In this document: positions 37,476-50,430 of the stretch, piece by piece | Numbering within the stretch: position 1 is the first letter of the stretch | How the letters are laid out: every line of letters begins with the position of its first letter | NCBI RefSeq assembly: GCF_949628265.1 | Contig: NC_088787.1 | Coordinates: 24,604,501-24,668,500 of the forward strand | Reading direction: 5' to 3' | Origin: Cloeon dipterum | Lineage: Eukaryota > Arthropoda > Insecta > Ephemeroptera > Baetidae | DNA: 64,000 bases | Translations under genes and position numbers: made by a program | Notes under the pieces: generated by a model | Told to the model about the DNA's origin: nothing | The model's input: only the letters and a program-made list of their open reading frames with translations | Database searches by the model: none

Positions 37476-40378
37476 TTAGGCGAGGTATTGGTATACATCT
37501 GTTTTCGTTGCGTCCCTCTGCAAATATTCCTTTTCAATCAGATTTTCAATGATCTTTTTGAGCATTGGCATGTGGACCGTAAATTTTCGTTTCGTTTGAG
37601 TAAACACCTGGAATTCAAAACAAATATGGTAATTAAAATTGACACAAAAAAGCAAAGTAAGTGATAACAATTAGCGTGAGAGAAAACATTAATTAATAGA
37701 GTTACCTCATTAACCAGGTCGTTGTGGTTCATTTCCTTGTGGTGCTTCATGATGCGCACAACTGCAGCTTCAAGAAAATATTTGCGGTCTTCAGTTAGAG
37801 TCTTAATCACTTCTTCCTTTTCTTCAGGCGACACGCGTGTGCTAGCGCCAAGAATTTTAAATTTAATGAGGTTCTTCTTGAATGCCACATTAAAAGTCAA
37901 AGTGCTCGTTTCACCAACAACCTGGAAAATATATTGTTATACAAAATAATTTTACTCATATTTTTGTCCTACATTGGTGTCACAATTGAGCAATTTCGGT
38001 TTCACAAGGGAAGAAATATGTTTTGAAAGGATCTCTCCGTTAATTCCCAATGATCCTTTGATACTGCTGAAACTGAGATCATCGGTGTTTTGAAATAGCC
38101 ACAAGATAGCCATTTGAAAGGTGTTCATTGTGACCATGTACGTCCTTTTCACGTTAATATTTATTTCATCTGGAGAAGAAAGAAAGATTTAGAAAATCGG
38201 CTTGTCAAGGTGCTGTGAAACTTACTCGAGCTCAAGTGGTTCATCCATTTCAGTTTGCGACCGCTGAAATTTTCATTGTAGAAGCCTTCAAACAGGTGCA
38301 TCGTTGTTTCTATCACGCCCGGAAGAGGGAGGTTCAAGACATTCTTTTGGCTAATCGGCCAAACTGAACACTAATAGAGTATATTTTTATATAAGTTAGA
38401 AAATATAAAATTATAAATTACATACCTTTGGTATTTTGACCGCAAATCCAAAACCTATTTTTTTATTCTTCTGCGTGAATCTGTTTGTGATATCTGCTGA
38501 CAATCTTATGTCCATCAGCATCGTTGTGAGTTTATTTGAATACCCGAAACCACATGTTTTCTAAATTTTCATCATACATTAAATTCTAAAAATATTAATT
38601 CAATAAATATTATTACCATGAAGATTTTAACCATTTTTTCTTCAAGTTCCATCGACTGGACGGTATTTTGTAGCAAGCGCTTTGCCAGCAATTTCATATA
38701 AAAATTTTCAAATTCATCTCCCTCATCGATGTATTGGAAGATGGTGTTGAATGTGTGGCTCAATTCTTTGTCCACTTCACCCTCAGACATTTTCGTAGTA
38801 AGTAAAAGTGTATCACAACGCTTAGCCAGCTAAAACAGAATCCTCGATGTTGGTAAAAAGAATCAGCAATTTTGTAAATTACAATTACCATTTCGGCAGA
38901 ACTGATATTCTGATCTTTGATAGTTTTATGGTTAATAACGTGATGGAATGTCTGGTCGAACACTGCCACGAACGGAGGGTCATTATCAAAAACATTTTGG
39001 ACCATGTCCTGGTATTTTGTATGATAATCAAGCAGATTTTTAATGAAAGTCGTGTGAACCTATATTGAATAAAAATTAACCGTGTGCAATTTTGTCGATT
39101 TTTTAGTCAATTACATCATTTCCTTTCAGGTTGGAGACACTCGCGAGAACCTCTTTCTCGATATGATTTTTTAGGTTGGTTTTTATCTCCTCAAATTGGC
39201 AGTCAGGGTTGTACTTCATGAATTTGTACACAGCGGCCAGTTTACCATTCTGCTCCTCTGCGATCATTTGCTTGCACTCGCTTGAAACTCGTCGCTCAGC
39301 GTTTGTAATAAAGTGATGGATGAAAGCAGTCCTCACTTTCACGATTGATCTGGGAAAAAAACTTATTTAATATTTTTAAGATCTAAAACAAAATATATCG
39401 AGTTTTACTCTTCTTTGAGAATTTTTGAGGCCCAAGCGACTTCTTCTTCCAACTTCACGGTCACTTTTTCCACATACTCAACAGTTCCATATTCTTGTTG
39501 CATTCTGCTCGATTCTTTATTGTAGTATTCGCTCAGACCAACCAAGAACGGCTTTTCGAAACACTCGTCGTAGATCTGATGTAAATCAATACATACTTGA
39601 CTACAATATTAACAAAATTACATTATTTAATATACGCTGCTTTTGCTTCCAGATTGTTCATCAATCCCAACAAAGGAATCGACAACCCCTCGCATGATTT
39701 CTAACTTCTTAGAGGTATGTAGACATTGTAGACCATCTCTTTCATGCGTGGCGCTTTCTAATAGCAATCCGACGAGCTTTGTCACCACGGGATCAAGCAT
39801 TCCAATCTGCCATGCTTGAAGTGCTAAGAAAATAAATTTATTTTTGCGCTGATTTGATTTAAAATATCGAAATTCTCGTACCAAGATGTCCTGTGCGCAA
39901 ACCGGTGAGTGTATTTTCGTTTAAAGATCTAAATAATTGAGTTAATTTATAAACGAATGATGCTTCTTATTATTTAGAAAAAATACTCACACGAAGAGTG
40001 ATTCCAGGTAATTGCAAACTTCTTTGTATTCGTTCCAAATAAACATGTAGGTATTTAGAAAGTTTTCTGTTTCAGCGTCATGCATTTGTTTTGAAAGCTT
40101 CCTGACGTGTTTCGCAAGAATATATTTTATCTCATCATACAAATCCGTATGGTCGTCATCCCCGTAAACCGCCAGATTGTAAACATGCCTAACATTTTTT
40201 AGGAAGTAAGTACAACCTTATTTAAGAAACATATAATTATAAATTGAGACACTCACCGAAACGCCTCCGACCAGTCTGGTATTGACACACTCTCCACCAT
40301 TAAAATTTTGGTCATAACATTTTCCAATCGGGACCACGTTCCGTTTTCCGTACCCCTGTTCATTTTTGAGCTCGACAT
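37476..40378 (-). CDS. Divergent CUL1-like cullin (tandem copy 2)
   Basis: Another complete cullin, starting MSSSKMNRGTENGTWSRLEN at 40378, with SVSIPDWSEAF and HVYNLAVYGDDDHTDLYDEI near the N-terminus. It continues ALQAWQIGMLDPVVTKLVGL, FIKNLLDYHTKYQDMVQNVF, ENFYMKLLAKRLLQNTVQSM (the conserved 'LAKRLL' of cullins, retained here but not in copy 1), TCGFGYSNKLTTMLMDIRLS and YMVTMNTFQMAILWLFQNTD. Its neddylation segment is FLEAAVVRIMKHHKEMNHND with the acceptor lysine in VRIMK, and it ends DVYQYLA. Exon boundaries match those of copy 1, showing tandem duplication after the intron pattern was set. Copy 2 keeps more of the canonical cullin signatures, so it may be the slower-evolving member. Whether it still binds SKP1 cannot be judged here. 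Confidence 0.92.
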
Positions 40379-43300
40379 GTTTGCTATCTTGAGACAAACA
40401 GTTGAAGAAGCAGCCGATTATCTGATTAAAAATTAATTGATCTTGAATAGAATTGAAACCATGCTACTTTCAGAAAATTATTGAGTACATATACTGTGAA
40501 TGTGAGAGGAAAAGAAAACAGAAAGACTTTAAAAAAATCCTGGGATGATCATTATAATAATTAATAGGCAGGATAATACTAACTTATTTCAATGTACAAA
40601 AAGAAACATACCTCTCTAAAACTCTGCTCGAAGCAACTAACTTATTAGAAATTTGTAGCTGAATAGTGAGACAGAACACCCCCACAAACCAAATTATGAA
40701 GACTTCAGTGAAAACATGTTTTGTGTTTTAAAGAATAGAAACATATAGTTGAAAATATAATATGTACTTCCTTCTCCTCGCTGAAAAATATTTTTTATTT
40801 ACGATTGACTGCGGAACATTAGTTCAGCTTTGACTTTGAAACCTTTCGTCAGTATTTCATAAAACATATTTTCAAGTTTCAATAATCATGTCACTTTAAA
40901 CAGTTAAAATTTTGAATTTGAAACTAAATTATAAATAAATATATTTATAAATATATAACAATTTATCAAAAGCGTATATTTGACACCAATTAAGAATCGC
41001 TCCATGGAGATGAACGACATATTTGAGATTGTGGCACTAGAAATCATCCATAGAAGACTGCTGTCATTATGCGGCCGCAATTATATCTCGATTTTATTAA
41101 TGAAAACTTGATTACGGCCGCAATGTGGTACCTATATCTCGGCATTAATGCAATGAGTCAGTAGGCTAAACTAACAAAAGGTAGTAAAGTAGTATAAAAA
41201 AGCTCAAAATTTTGAAATTTGTGTTTATTTAAAAATATATGCTACAGTTTATTGAGTCTCTTATCATCTTTGAGGCTAAAAGTAAAATGGGTAAATATAA
41301 ATTTTGTTAATTGTCAAATTCTTCATGACGTTTGATCATTATATGTTAGATTTGGTAGTCCAACTTCAAAGGCTTAAAATTTAAACACAACAATCAATGC
41401 TGTGCACTTAGACTTAAAAATTTGTGAAAGGAAATTAAAATTTTTTCACTGTTATGGTGTTTTGGGATTTTCCAAATTTGCTTTACGCGGCTTTCTTTAC
41501 GCAGACAACTTGGTAAAAATTAGCGCTTTTTGCAGGTTGCATCTATTTCAATTTCAATTCAGTATTATTTCTCCTCAAAAGTCATAATATATTATTTAAA
41601 TAAAAATCATAATAACAAATATTCACATTTGGGAGAAATAAGGCTTTTAGTAGAATAAGCGATAAACTCGCTGACACTCGCGATCAAAAAAGCAGCAACA
41701 TATTTGCTACTAATTCAACCACTCAACACATTGCTTTAACTAAAAACATTTGTATTTATTTTCAATTTTTCATAGGACCGATTATCAACACACTTATACA
41801 ATAATTATGCCAAACGAAATAACAAATAGTAAAGAATAATAAATACAACAATCACGCACAAACGCTCCGCTATATGAATAATATTTTTCGTATTTAAAAA
41901 ACTGTTCGTCTGTTTTTAAACAAAGACGGAAACAAGATTAAGTAGCAATGAACTGACCTAGTAATAGTTGCTTAGGCCGTAATAATTAAATTTCAAATCT
42001 CACTAGTGATTTCGGAAGTATTTTTCTGCAAGATTCGCTAAATAACTTGAACTCAAATTTTCTCATGTTCCAAATTCCAGTGATTTCGTTCGAAAATCTG
42101 CTTAAGAACGGCGCGACGCGTGGAGCCGACCATTAACGCGTACACGTGCGTCATAATGCGACACGGTGATCCTGATCCTGTCCTCTTTCACCATGGGTGG
42201 ATGTCAACTGCTCTCAGCCTCTCAGAGAATTTTCGTTATTTCCAGGGTGACAATTAATTCCATTCAAATTTTGAAGGTAGTTCAGATTTCAGTGGTCCAA
42301 GCATCATAAAGCCCTGAGCTTTTCCGTGAAGAAAGCTATAACAGCTTCCGTGAAAGTGAAAGAATTGACATCAACAAACTTTGTTATTAAGAAAACTCAG
42401 TATTTTTTGCATTTTCTCATCTTTTAAAGTGCTTCCGACTTTCTTCTTATATTTTAGATTGGAGTTTAATTCATTCTAAATTATCACAGCAATCTGAGGT
42501 AGGAGCTTTGCGTTTTTTTATTTTAATAATTTCTTTCTAATAAGTTTAAAATTACTGTCCTTTGCAGCATTTCTCCAGTTTGTAACTTAAGTTAATCTCT
42601 CCTGAAGCTCCTGATATCCCAGAATCTAAATATATAGTCTTATGATGGACAGATAAGATGGTTTTAAAGTCAGCTCAAGGATGAATTATTGACCTGTTCA
42701 TTCAATAAGTTTTTGATAGAAAAACTACGATTTCAATTATAATTCTCCAAATACAGAAGATTTTCAATTTATTTTCATAATGTATGTACACCTTACAAGA
42801 TTAAATGTATATTACTTAAGAAGAGCAAAAAGTTTGACAATCTTAATGAATTTCCTCTAATATATGCAAATGCAAGCTCTCTTGCTGTATGAAGCTTTCA
42901 CAAAAATTGATCACATTTTCAATTCGAACGTCTCTTCGCATTCCAAGAGAGAGAGAGAGAGATAAAAATTTAAAACCACACACCAAGAGTAGCTTGCATT
43001 TATTGAAAACCCTGTTGTTAAGTTTATCTCTTGTTGGCAACTGCGCTGACCGAGTTTTGAAAATGAAGGAACGTAACTTGCGGTTCAGAGTTGGCAACAA
43101 CATTCACAAAAAATGAGGTAGGCGTAAAGAAAACAGGGAAATGACCGGAAATGCTGTTTTGTTTTAAAAGTTAATATATTGCACGAGATTTCCTGCTAGT
43201 CAAAGTTCTAAATCCCTGTATAACGCGGGCAGCTGCTCTTTTTTACATTAACAGCTACGCTTGTGAACTAAATTATTAAGTTTTATTATTATCTTCACGG

Positions 43301-44230
43301 CGTCTTCGATGGCACAAATTTTGAACCACTTGAGCAGAAAAATTCATACACAGACAGTTAGAGTATGCAAGCTGATTCCTCTTCCTTCGTTCAAGTCTTT
43401 TGGCGGCGATAACAATTAAACAAGCTATAATGGCATCTGACTAAAAATTAAAAGCACTCGACAGATTTGATTCCCGTGGCCGCGAACTTTGTGCAAACAA
43501 GAAAATGCAGCACGACAAGTTTAGTCTGTATGTGCTGCCACTGCGAATAAATACTTGCGAGCAACAACAAATTATTATCGTATACAAGAAGGTCAAGAAA
43601 AGTTTTTTCTGCGGTTGTGAATCGGCAGAAGCATCAATTGTTGTTGTTGGAGAAGTTGTACTCCAGAAGATCTATGCTCTCATCTGCAACGAGCCAAAAA
43701 CAGCGGAATTGGTAAACCTGGGGCAAAAGATTTGACGCGGCAATAGCGCTGTTTTTCTTTTTTTTTTTCAAAATTCAGTTATTATAAGCCACTGGTTAAA
43801 TGTTCAATCTGCCAATTTTCATCTGGAATGTTCTATCAAATTAACGGACAATAGAAACCAGGTTTAAATAAAAAATTATGCAGTTGCTTCACTATTTTGA
43901 AATTGAAAAATCATTTTCAAGAACACGCAGCGTAAATGTTCGAAAACCAGAAATGAACTTAATTTGCCTTGGCTATGGATCTATTTTATGGCAACGTAAT
44001 AATTTTATATATATTCTAACCCATCAACTCGGTCTTGGTTTTTAAAGCCTCTCAATCTAAAATTGAACAACAAGAATAATACATTCCACATGCCAAGGAT
44101 TTAATTTAATTATTTTTTTGTATCATAATCAATCATTCCAGATGGATCAGCAGCACCAATTTTTAAATCAAATTAATCCGCAATCAGTGACAATTTCAAG
44201 ACGATAATCAACAAGGTGGCTATTCTGATA
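40379..44230. other. Gene-poor AT-rich stretch
   Basis: No exon with family resemblance or paired splice signals is evident. Notable patches: two near-copies of CGGCCGCAA...ATATCTCG at about 41070-41095 and 41115-41145; a CpG-rich patch at 42105-42200; and a (GA)n run at 42947-42961. The frame open at 43505-43735 has no recognisable motif. Confidence 0.4.
42947..42961. repeat. (GA)n microsatellite
   Basis: A GAGAGAGAGAGAGA run of about seven units, a simple repeat. Confidence 0.85.
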
Positions 44231-44331
44231 ACCTAAGAAGCTCTGGATTGGTAACCCAAGTCAAAATTTTCGGCAGTTTTTCGGTAGAAAATACAAAATA
44301 AAAATCCCCTTAAAGTCTCTTTAAGAGGGAG

Positions 44332-44442
44332 ACTCACAGGTGTGCATGGGAGACGAGTGGTGCTGGTGTTGTTGGTGGTGCAGCACTTCGTTTTTGTTAT
44401 TGGGATGTGCGGCTGTGTTGCTGCGGATTGGCGAGGCTGCGG
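44332..44442 (-). other. Possible isolated exon, His/Gln-rich
   Basis: On the minus strand CTTTCCTCCGCAG looks like an acceptor and ATGCACACCT|GTGAGT is a good donor. One frame between them reads SPIRSNTAAHPNNKNEVLHH followed by QQHQHHSSPMHT. This is typical of an insect regulatory-protein exon, but no partner exon was found, so it may be low-complexity DNA. Confidence 0.25.
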
Positions 44443-45700
44443 AGGAAAGGCGCAACTCAAAATTTGGCCATTTTTCACTCCCACTTCTAGCGCCAGCAAA
44501 CGAGCAAACACAAACACTCTACTCAATCACTACTTTTGCTTTGCCAAAATGGGGACAACAAAAATAAATGTACTAGCAATAGGAATACATAAGTTGATGG
44601 GCGGTTTTCAAAAACGGATTCTACTGCTGGCATTCCACAATGACAAAAACAACTAAAAGGGAGGTGTCCAAATGAAAGAGAGGCCATTGTTGTAAAATCA
44701 CAGGATATTTTATACAGCTTTGAAAGGTTACACATCGAATGATAGCTAATTAATCTAAGTATATTATGTAGAATTGCTTTTTTAAGTCTATTTACACTAT
44801 GTGTGTTAAAAATGGCGAGACAGCTGTTCATTCAAATTCTCACTTAAAAGTTATAAGTAACTGAATTGGCCCTGAAGTCATTTCTTTCAAAAAGAGAGTC
44901 TGAGTATTTGATAAGCGGCCCGGCAGAAAAGGAAGCGAAATCAAATTCTAATCGGCTAGTCAGGCATGGAGTGCGCGAGAACTGCAAATTTAACCAAAAA
45001 AATACGAAATCACAACTATCAGCATTAACTTAAATTTTGTTTCTAAAACAGAACCAAGGGTTATGAATAAACACAGAGGAACTTTTGAAAAGAGGGTTAG
45101 CCAGCCGATTGGAAAACGTCCATTTAAAAAACGAGGAATCCAAGAAAGGAATGCAACAGTTAGAAGTAGCACGATTCGCTTTTTGATCTCCAAGCTTTGG
45201 AACTAACACGTTGTGGTAATTTTTGGCGTCCAATACAGAATCAACATAAGAAAAAATCGCGCCATTTGATATTTGGAACGATTGCAACCAAAAGATATCA
45301 TCTCTCTCAAAAGCACTGGTTAAATCAGAAATTATGGATATTAAAATGATAGTGTATCAAACCGTTTGGCGTTTATCAAATCTAGTTTGATTTTAAATGC
45401 ATATGTTCACTGCAGGGAGTGCAAAACAATGTAACCTCTTTAAAAGTTGCTTGACTATCGCTGGAGACCAAAGCAAAAACGTCGCACCTCGAAAGAATAA
45501 AAAGACAAAGGGAAAGTGTGACAGGCACTACTAAATAAACAGGTTTCTCCTCATCACCATGCACAAAATTAATAATGATAATAATTATGTACAACAAGGA
45601 CATGCAGCTAAAGGGCCTACACCAGTACAAGAAATCTAGAAACTTCGCAATTTGTTGTCCCAGCTTGTTGACAAACAAACACGAGTCGCTCTTTTAAGGG

Positions 45701-48700
45701 TTACATGACGTCAACGAAGAACTCACAGGGATTGCCCATGGCCATGCGGAAAGACTGTCGGCTGCCAGACATCTCCTCAGGCACATGCTGTAGCTGCCGG
45801 CCTCCACCGCTCCCGCTTCCAGCACTTCCGGCTCCGCTTGCCGCTCCCGCGGCCGCTGTTGAGCCGCTCTGTTCAGAGCCGCTTGACCGAGAACGCCTTG
45901 ATCCCGACTCACTACCAGCCCCTAAAATGTAACACTTGCTTTAGCAGAAGTGAAGGAACTTATGCTTAAATGACACTATTAAAATGTGATTGTTCTTGAA
46001 GCGAATCCACAGTAGAGAACTGATTTTGCAGAACCTGAAAGATTAGACTGCAAAAAGAAAATCATTCAATCTTGAATGAGTCAATAATAATAAATCTAGC
46101 AGTTTTTTTTATTTTAAATAATTTTAAACTTAGTGCAACAAAAAAAACTCAAAAGGAAATGGCTGATTTTTTATTAGTTGAACATCAAGCGTGTCAATTA
46201 GAGCGTGATAACATTAAAAAGAATAATAATAATATACTAAAAACTTATCAAGCTTGAGAATTGAATGTTCGAGTTTAATTTTTGTCCTATCCTTATCAAT
46301 TTCTACAATCAGTCTTAATCTTAATGGGTCTTTATTTAACAACAATCAGGCAACTCAATTGTAAAATTTACAAAATTATAATATTCTTGAAACTTTCAGA
46401 AACTCTGCGTTCTTCCCGGATATTGTTTGAATCGAAAAACAAACCTTGCTGGTGAGGTGACGCGGGTGGTAGGGGTGGTAATGCAGGCGGAGCCCCAGTC
46501 ACGGGAGCCCTGATGGCCGACCCGACCAAACTGGCAGCTCCATCTGATCCACTGCTGCCTCCTGAGGATAAAAAGTGAGTCAGCATAACCATTGAGGCTC
46601 CTTGGCAAAGCGTACCTGAGGTGGAGCGTGCCTGTTCCTCCTCAAAACCATAAACGCTGGGATCGTTGGCATAGTTGAAGGGCATAGGTGCGTAGCCCGA
46701 GGCGGGGTGCGACAGGAATGTGCCCGCGTATGGCATGTGCCCGCCTCCCCATGGTGCCGGCGAGGTCGAGCTTGGTGGTGGCAGCGGTCCCACAGACACT
46801 GATTCATCCTCCTGCAGCTTCAGGGTAGACATTGCTACAAAAGTGGATAATTTTGTGTAAAGCAGACCTCTTTCAAATGAGTATTTTTCATTAATCGCCA
46901 AAAACAGGTTTGTTTGGGACACAAATGAGGAAGGGATTTAAGTAATGCATTATTAAAGGTGCAGTAATAAACTTCATTCTTTGATCTTTAATAATTATGC
47001 AAGTTTGATTAACTAAAGTTATTGTCTTCATATGCCGACATGAAGTTCTAACACAAGATTTCTCAACCTCTAGTTCATTTTGTAAATAATGTAGAAGTTG
47101 AGTTACTTGTCGCATTTCAATCATCTGACACCTACTCCTACAACTGGTTTTCCCGACTTGATGGTCCACAGGCCGCTGGCCCTGGACAACCTGAACACCG
47201 GACTTATGACTGGTGACATGGAACCTGGCCATTGGACAACCCGGATTGCCTCATCTGGCAACTCTAGCCGTCACGCCGGACTGACTACTGATTAGACACC
47301 GACATAGAGAACAACTACTCAGCGCGTGACAATCTACATTGATCTGAGCCTGTTATAATTACTCTGTTTCATTTAATCTCATGAAATTTGTGTATATTCT
47401 TGCTGCTAAATAATTGAGCCCATCAGGTACTCACATCCGCAGAGATCACCAAAGACGTAGTAGCACTGCTCTGAGAAGGTTATCTTGTTGACAGTGTGCC
47501 TGATGTAGCCGGCCTTCAGCATTTGGGATGCATACTTGCGCGCGTCCCTCCGATCGTTGAAGCCCTCAACGTGGGTGTTGAGCCAGTCGACCACGTCGGC
47601 GCCTTCATTGAGCCAAGCCTCAGTGTAAGTATTTTCATTCAGTAGTAGGTATATTTACCAATAAATGCGTTCGGAATGGTAATTTTCAGCCACAATCTGT
47701 CCCTGACTTCCAACCCAGAGTCCGGCCTGGCCATCACCCGCACAATCGTGGGCATATCAGTTCTTACAGTCAAATGCATCTCTTCTGTGTTTCCTTCAAG
47801 TATTCAATTAGTTATATATGTGGACATCAAAGCAAGATTCATTAATTTCCACTAGCAGCTCCAAGTGGGAATTTTAAATTTTCTCTGTTACTCATAGCAA
47901 TTATTGTTACTCTATCACAATGCGTATAAGAGCTAAATGAGATTCCAACTTATTAATAATTAAAATTCTAAGGTTAGGCAGGTTTCATGAATTAATAGCC
48001 TTGAAGCCATTATTTTAGCGGCATTAGTTTGGATTCAGGTGATACCTACTTTGGTCACAATCAGGCATACTAGACGTGATTGATGAACTGGCAGATGTGA
48101 TCGTGCTAACTGACTCGGGTCTAATTGGAAAGTCGCCTGGGCAAGGATTGTTAAGGCTCACAATTAGTTCGCATCCTCCAACCTTACTCTTACCTCTGAT
48201 GGCGGCTGTGTGAGCCACCCAGGCCCCAGGGTCAATGGGCCGCACTGGTTCAGTCCGCGGTATCGTAAAGTATCCTTTGGGATTTGGCTCCCAACACTTG
48301 GCAACTACCAACTTAATTGGCCTGAAAAATCAATCTTTTGAGCATCTCATCTGCCAAGGGATTTTGGTAAATACGCACCCTGGCTTCTGGACCACTTCCC
48401 TGAGGATGTGGACAGCCTCGTCGTTGCTCATATTTTCGAAATTAATGTCATTGACCTGCAGAATCATGTCTCCAGGTTCAATTCGACCGTCCAATGCTAC
48501 CGCCCCGCTGTAAAATCGCAAGTTCATGAATTTCTGTTTTTTTTTTCAATTAAAATTTGTCGTATTGATCAGTAAAGCGTATAAATGAACCACAAAATGA
48601 ATAAAAATGGTTCAACTAACCCTTTCATGATTGAGCCGACGTAAATTCCGCCGTCGCCGCCTTTATTGCTTTGGCCTACAATGCTAATTCCTAGAAAATT

Positions 48701-50418
48701 GACTGCGTCCATGTTGAGAGAGACAGTGATTATGTTAAGTGACATGGTGGAGTCTGTGATGGATGAAAACGAGGATGTGCGCGACATTGGAGGCATCCGG
48801 TGCCTCCTTCGACGCGGCCGCCGCCTCAGGTGCGCCCTAGACACGCTGCTGTGTTCTGCAAGCAAGCACGAGTACGTCTCAGATAGAGAAAATCACTAAT
48901 TTACAACCCAAGGTTAGCATAACGCGAAGAAAATACTATAATATGAATTTAAAACTTGGTTTGAACCAAACACTGCATCAGTTTAACACAATTTTAAATG
49001 AAACCTTGGGATTGGGATGAAATGAGAAAGTTATGCAACATGCAGTGCCTGCTTATTTGCGATATTTTATGAGCAGAATTTAGATAGTACCCGAGTTTCT
49101 CTGGGATTTACAATTGATGTTAAAAAAATGACCTACCTGTGGTAGTAGTGATGTGAGAGGTGGCGTCGTCCTCAGAGTCGAGACAGCTGGTGGTCTCCAA
49201 CTCAGAACTGATCATGGAGGAGCTTTCATAGCCGTGTCCAGATCTCTGATGCCTGCCTGACTGGCCGTTTGCTCTTGGTCCTTGCAAGCCTTAAAAGGAA
49301 ATCGCATTAAATGTTGCGCGCGTTTCGCAAGGCGGCGTGATAATTAGGCCTTTTACGGCAGCTTGACATTTTTAAAAGAAGCAGCAATTAAAGAGGAGTA
49401 GATACAGCCAAAAATTTTCTCTACACAAGACTCACCATTGTATTTAATGTATCTATCGTATTTTTCCGCGTGGTGCCGCGTGGGTCTGGGGCCCCCTACA
49501 AGAACAAAACAACACTCAAAATAGACACGTGCAGGAGCAGAAACGAACATAATGTATGTAATAGAAGCAGGTGCCAGAGCAAATAAATTAACGTCAGATA
49601 AAAATATGAAACATTGCGGGAAGAACCCTGCACTAGAGCTATAGTGATAATATTTTACACGTTTAAATCGGTATCGGAAAACGCCAAATTATTTACCTGG
49701 CCTCGAGCTGATAATAGACTCAGTCTCTGTACAAGTTGAGTCCTCCATTGTCCTCGTTTTAGTGTGCGGCACTCTGTAAAAGAATGGATAGAGCCAATCC
49801 CATATACAAAATCACAGGTTCCAGACCTGAAATTTGTGGTTTGATTCTCGATGACGACCTGCTGCTGCTTAGGGTCTGAATGTGCTGCACTGTCCGTACA
49901 CTGGGACGCACCGTCCGACCTGTCGGACACGCTGCTGCCTTCCGCGGAAACAAGCTGTGCATAAAACTCGTGTTTATTTCTTTCAAATCAAAGCTTATAG
50001 CTACTATTACCCATGATACGACGCGCCCGTTGAAACAGGGTAGGTGCGAGTCATCGTCGACGATTTCTTCTTTGACGACCCTGCAAAAAGGTCAGTAAAG
50101 ATTTACTTGGGAAAACCCCTCTGGGTGTAAAGAACAAAATGTTCTCAAAAGCTTAATTTCGGCACGGAATTGTCATAGACGAGCGAGGCGAGGGAAGGTA
50201 AGGACTGTCGAGGGTAAAAACCGGCTCGAAAGAGGGATGCATGAGTAAAAAACACACCCGAAGTCATCGTCCATAGACTTGAAAAAGAACTTAAAGTTGG
50301 GCCGATTGAGGATGTTTTTGAAGTCGGCAAGGGTGACCCGCTCCGGAGGAATGGCCAATTTCACCAGGTACGGCGTCTCTTCATCGTCAATGTGGTAAAT
50401 TATCTTCGTTTCCTCCAT
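45701..50418 (-). CDS. dsh: Dishevelled (Wnt pathway scaffold)
   Basis: Dishevelled relays Frizzled signals in canonical Wnt and planar polarity pathways. The DIX domain starts the protein ([20 protein letters not shown], then [11 protein letters not shown] and [20 protein letters not shown]). A Ser/Thr-rich segment and a basic run ([15 protein letters not shown]) precede the PDZ domain, with [20 protein letters not shown] and [11 protein letters not shown], then [20 protein letters not shown] and [17 protein letters not shown]. The DEP domain contains [20 protein letters not shown] and [16 protein letters not shown]. The tail begins [20 protein letters not shown] and ends CEFFVDVM, the diagnostic C-terminus of the family. 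At least eleven exons are seen. The ATG at 50418 follows an acceptor-like AATAG, so an untranslated first exon lies upstream, probably within 50.5-51.6 kb next to the zyxin promoter. Confidence 0.97.
47100..47300. other. GC-rich island within a dishevelled intron
   Basis: This block in the intron after the DEP exon differs from the AT-rich surroundings and contains an internal near-repeat: GGTTGTCCAATGGCCAGG and GGTTGTCCAGGGCCAG on the minus strand, about 50 bases apart. It could be an intronic enhancer, an unspliced alternative exon or a small insertion. Confidence 0.35.
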
Positions 50419-50430
50419 CACGAAGATCAA

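Noticed and set aside
41070-41145. Repeated CGGCCGCAA segments as a transposon end
   Set aside because: The two segments are short, direct and imperfect; no inverted ends or element body were found.
43505-43735. Open frame with a Cys-rich stretch (KKSFFCGCESAEASIVVVGE)
   Set aside because: Frame length is near chance for the region, there are no splice signals or family resemblance, and codon use is not distinctive.
46072-46257. Plus-strand frame inside a dishevelled intron
   Set aside because: Low-complexity AAAT-rich sequence giving Lys/Asn runs, with no gene-like features.
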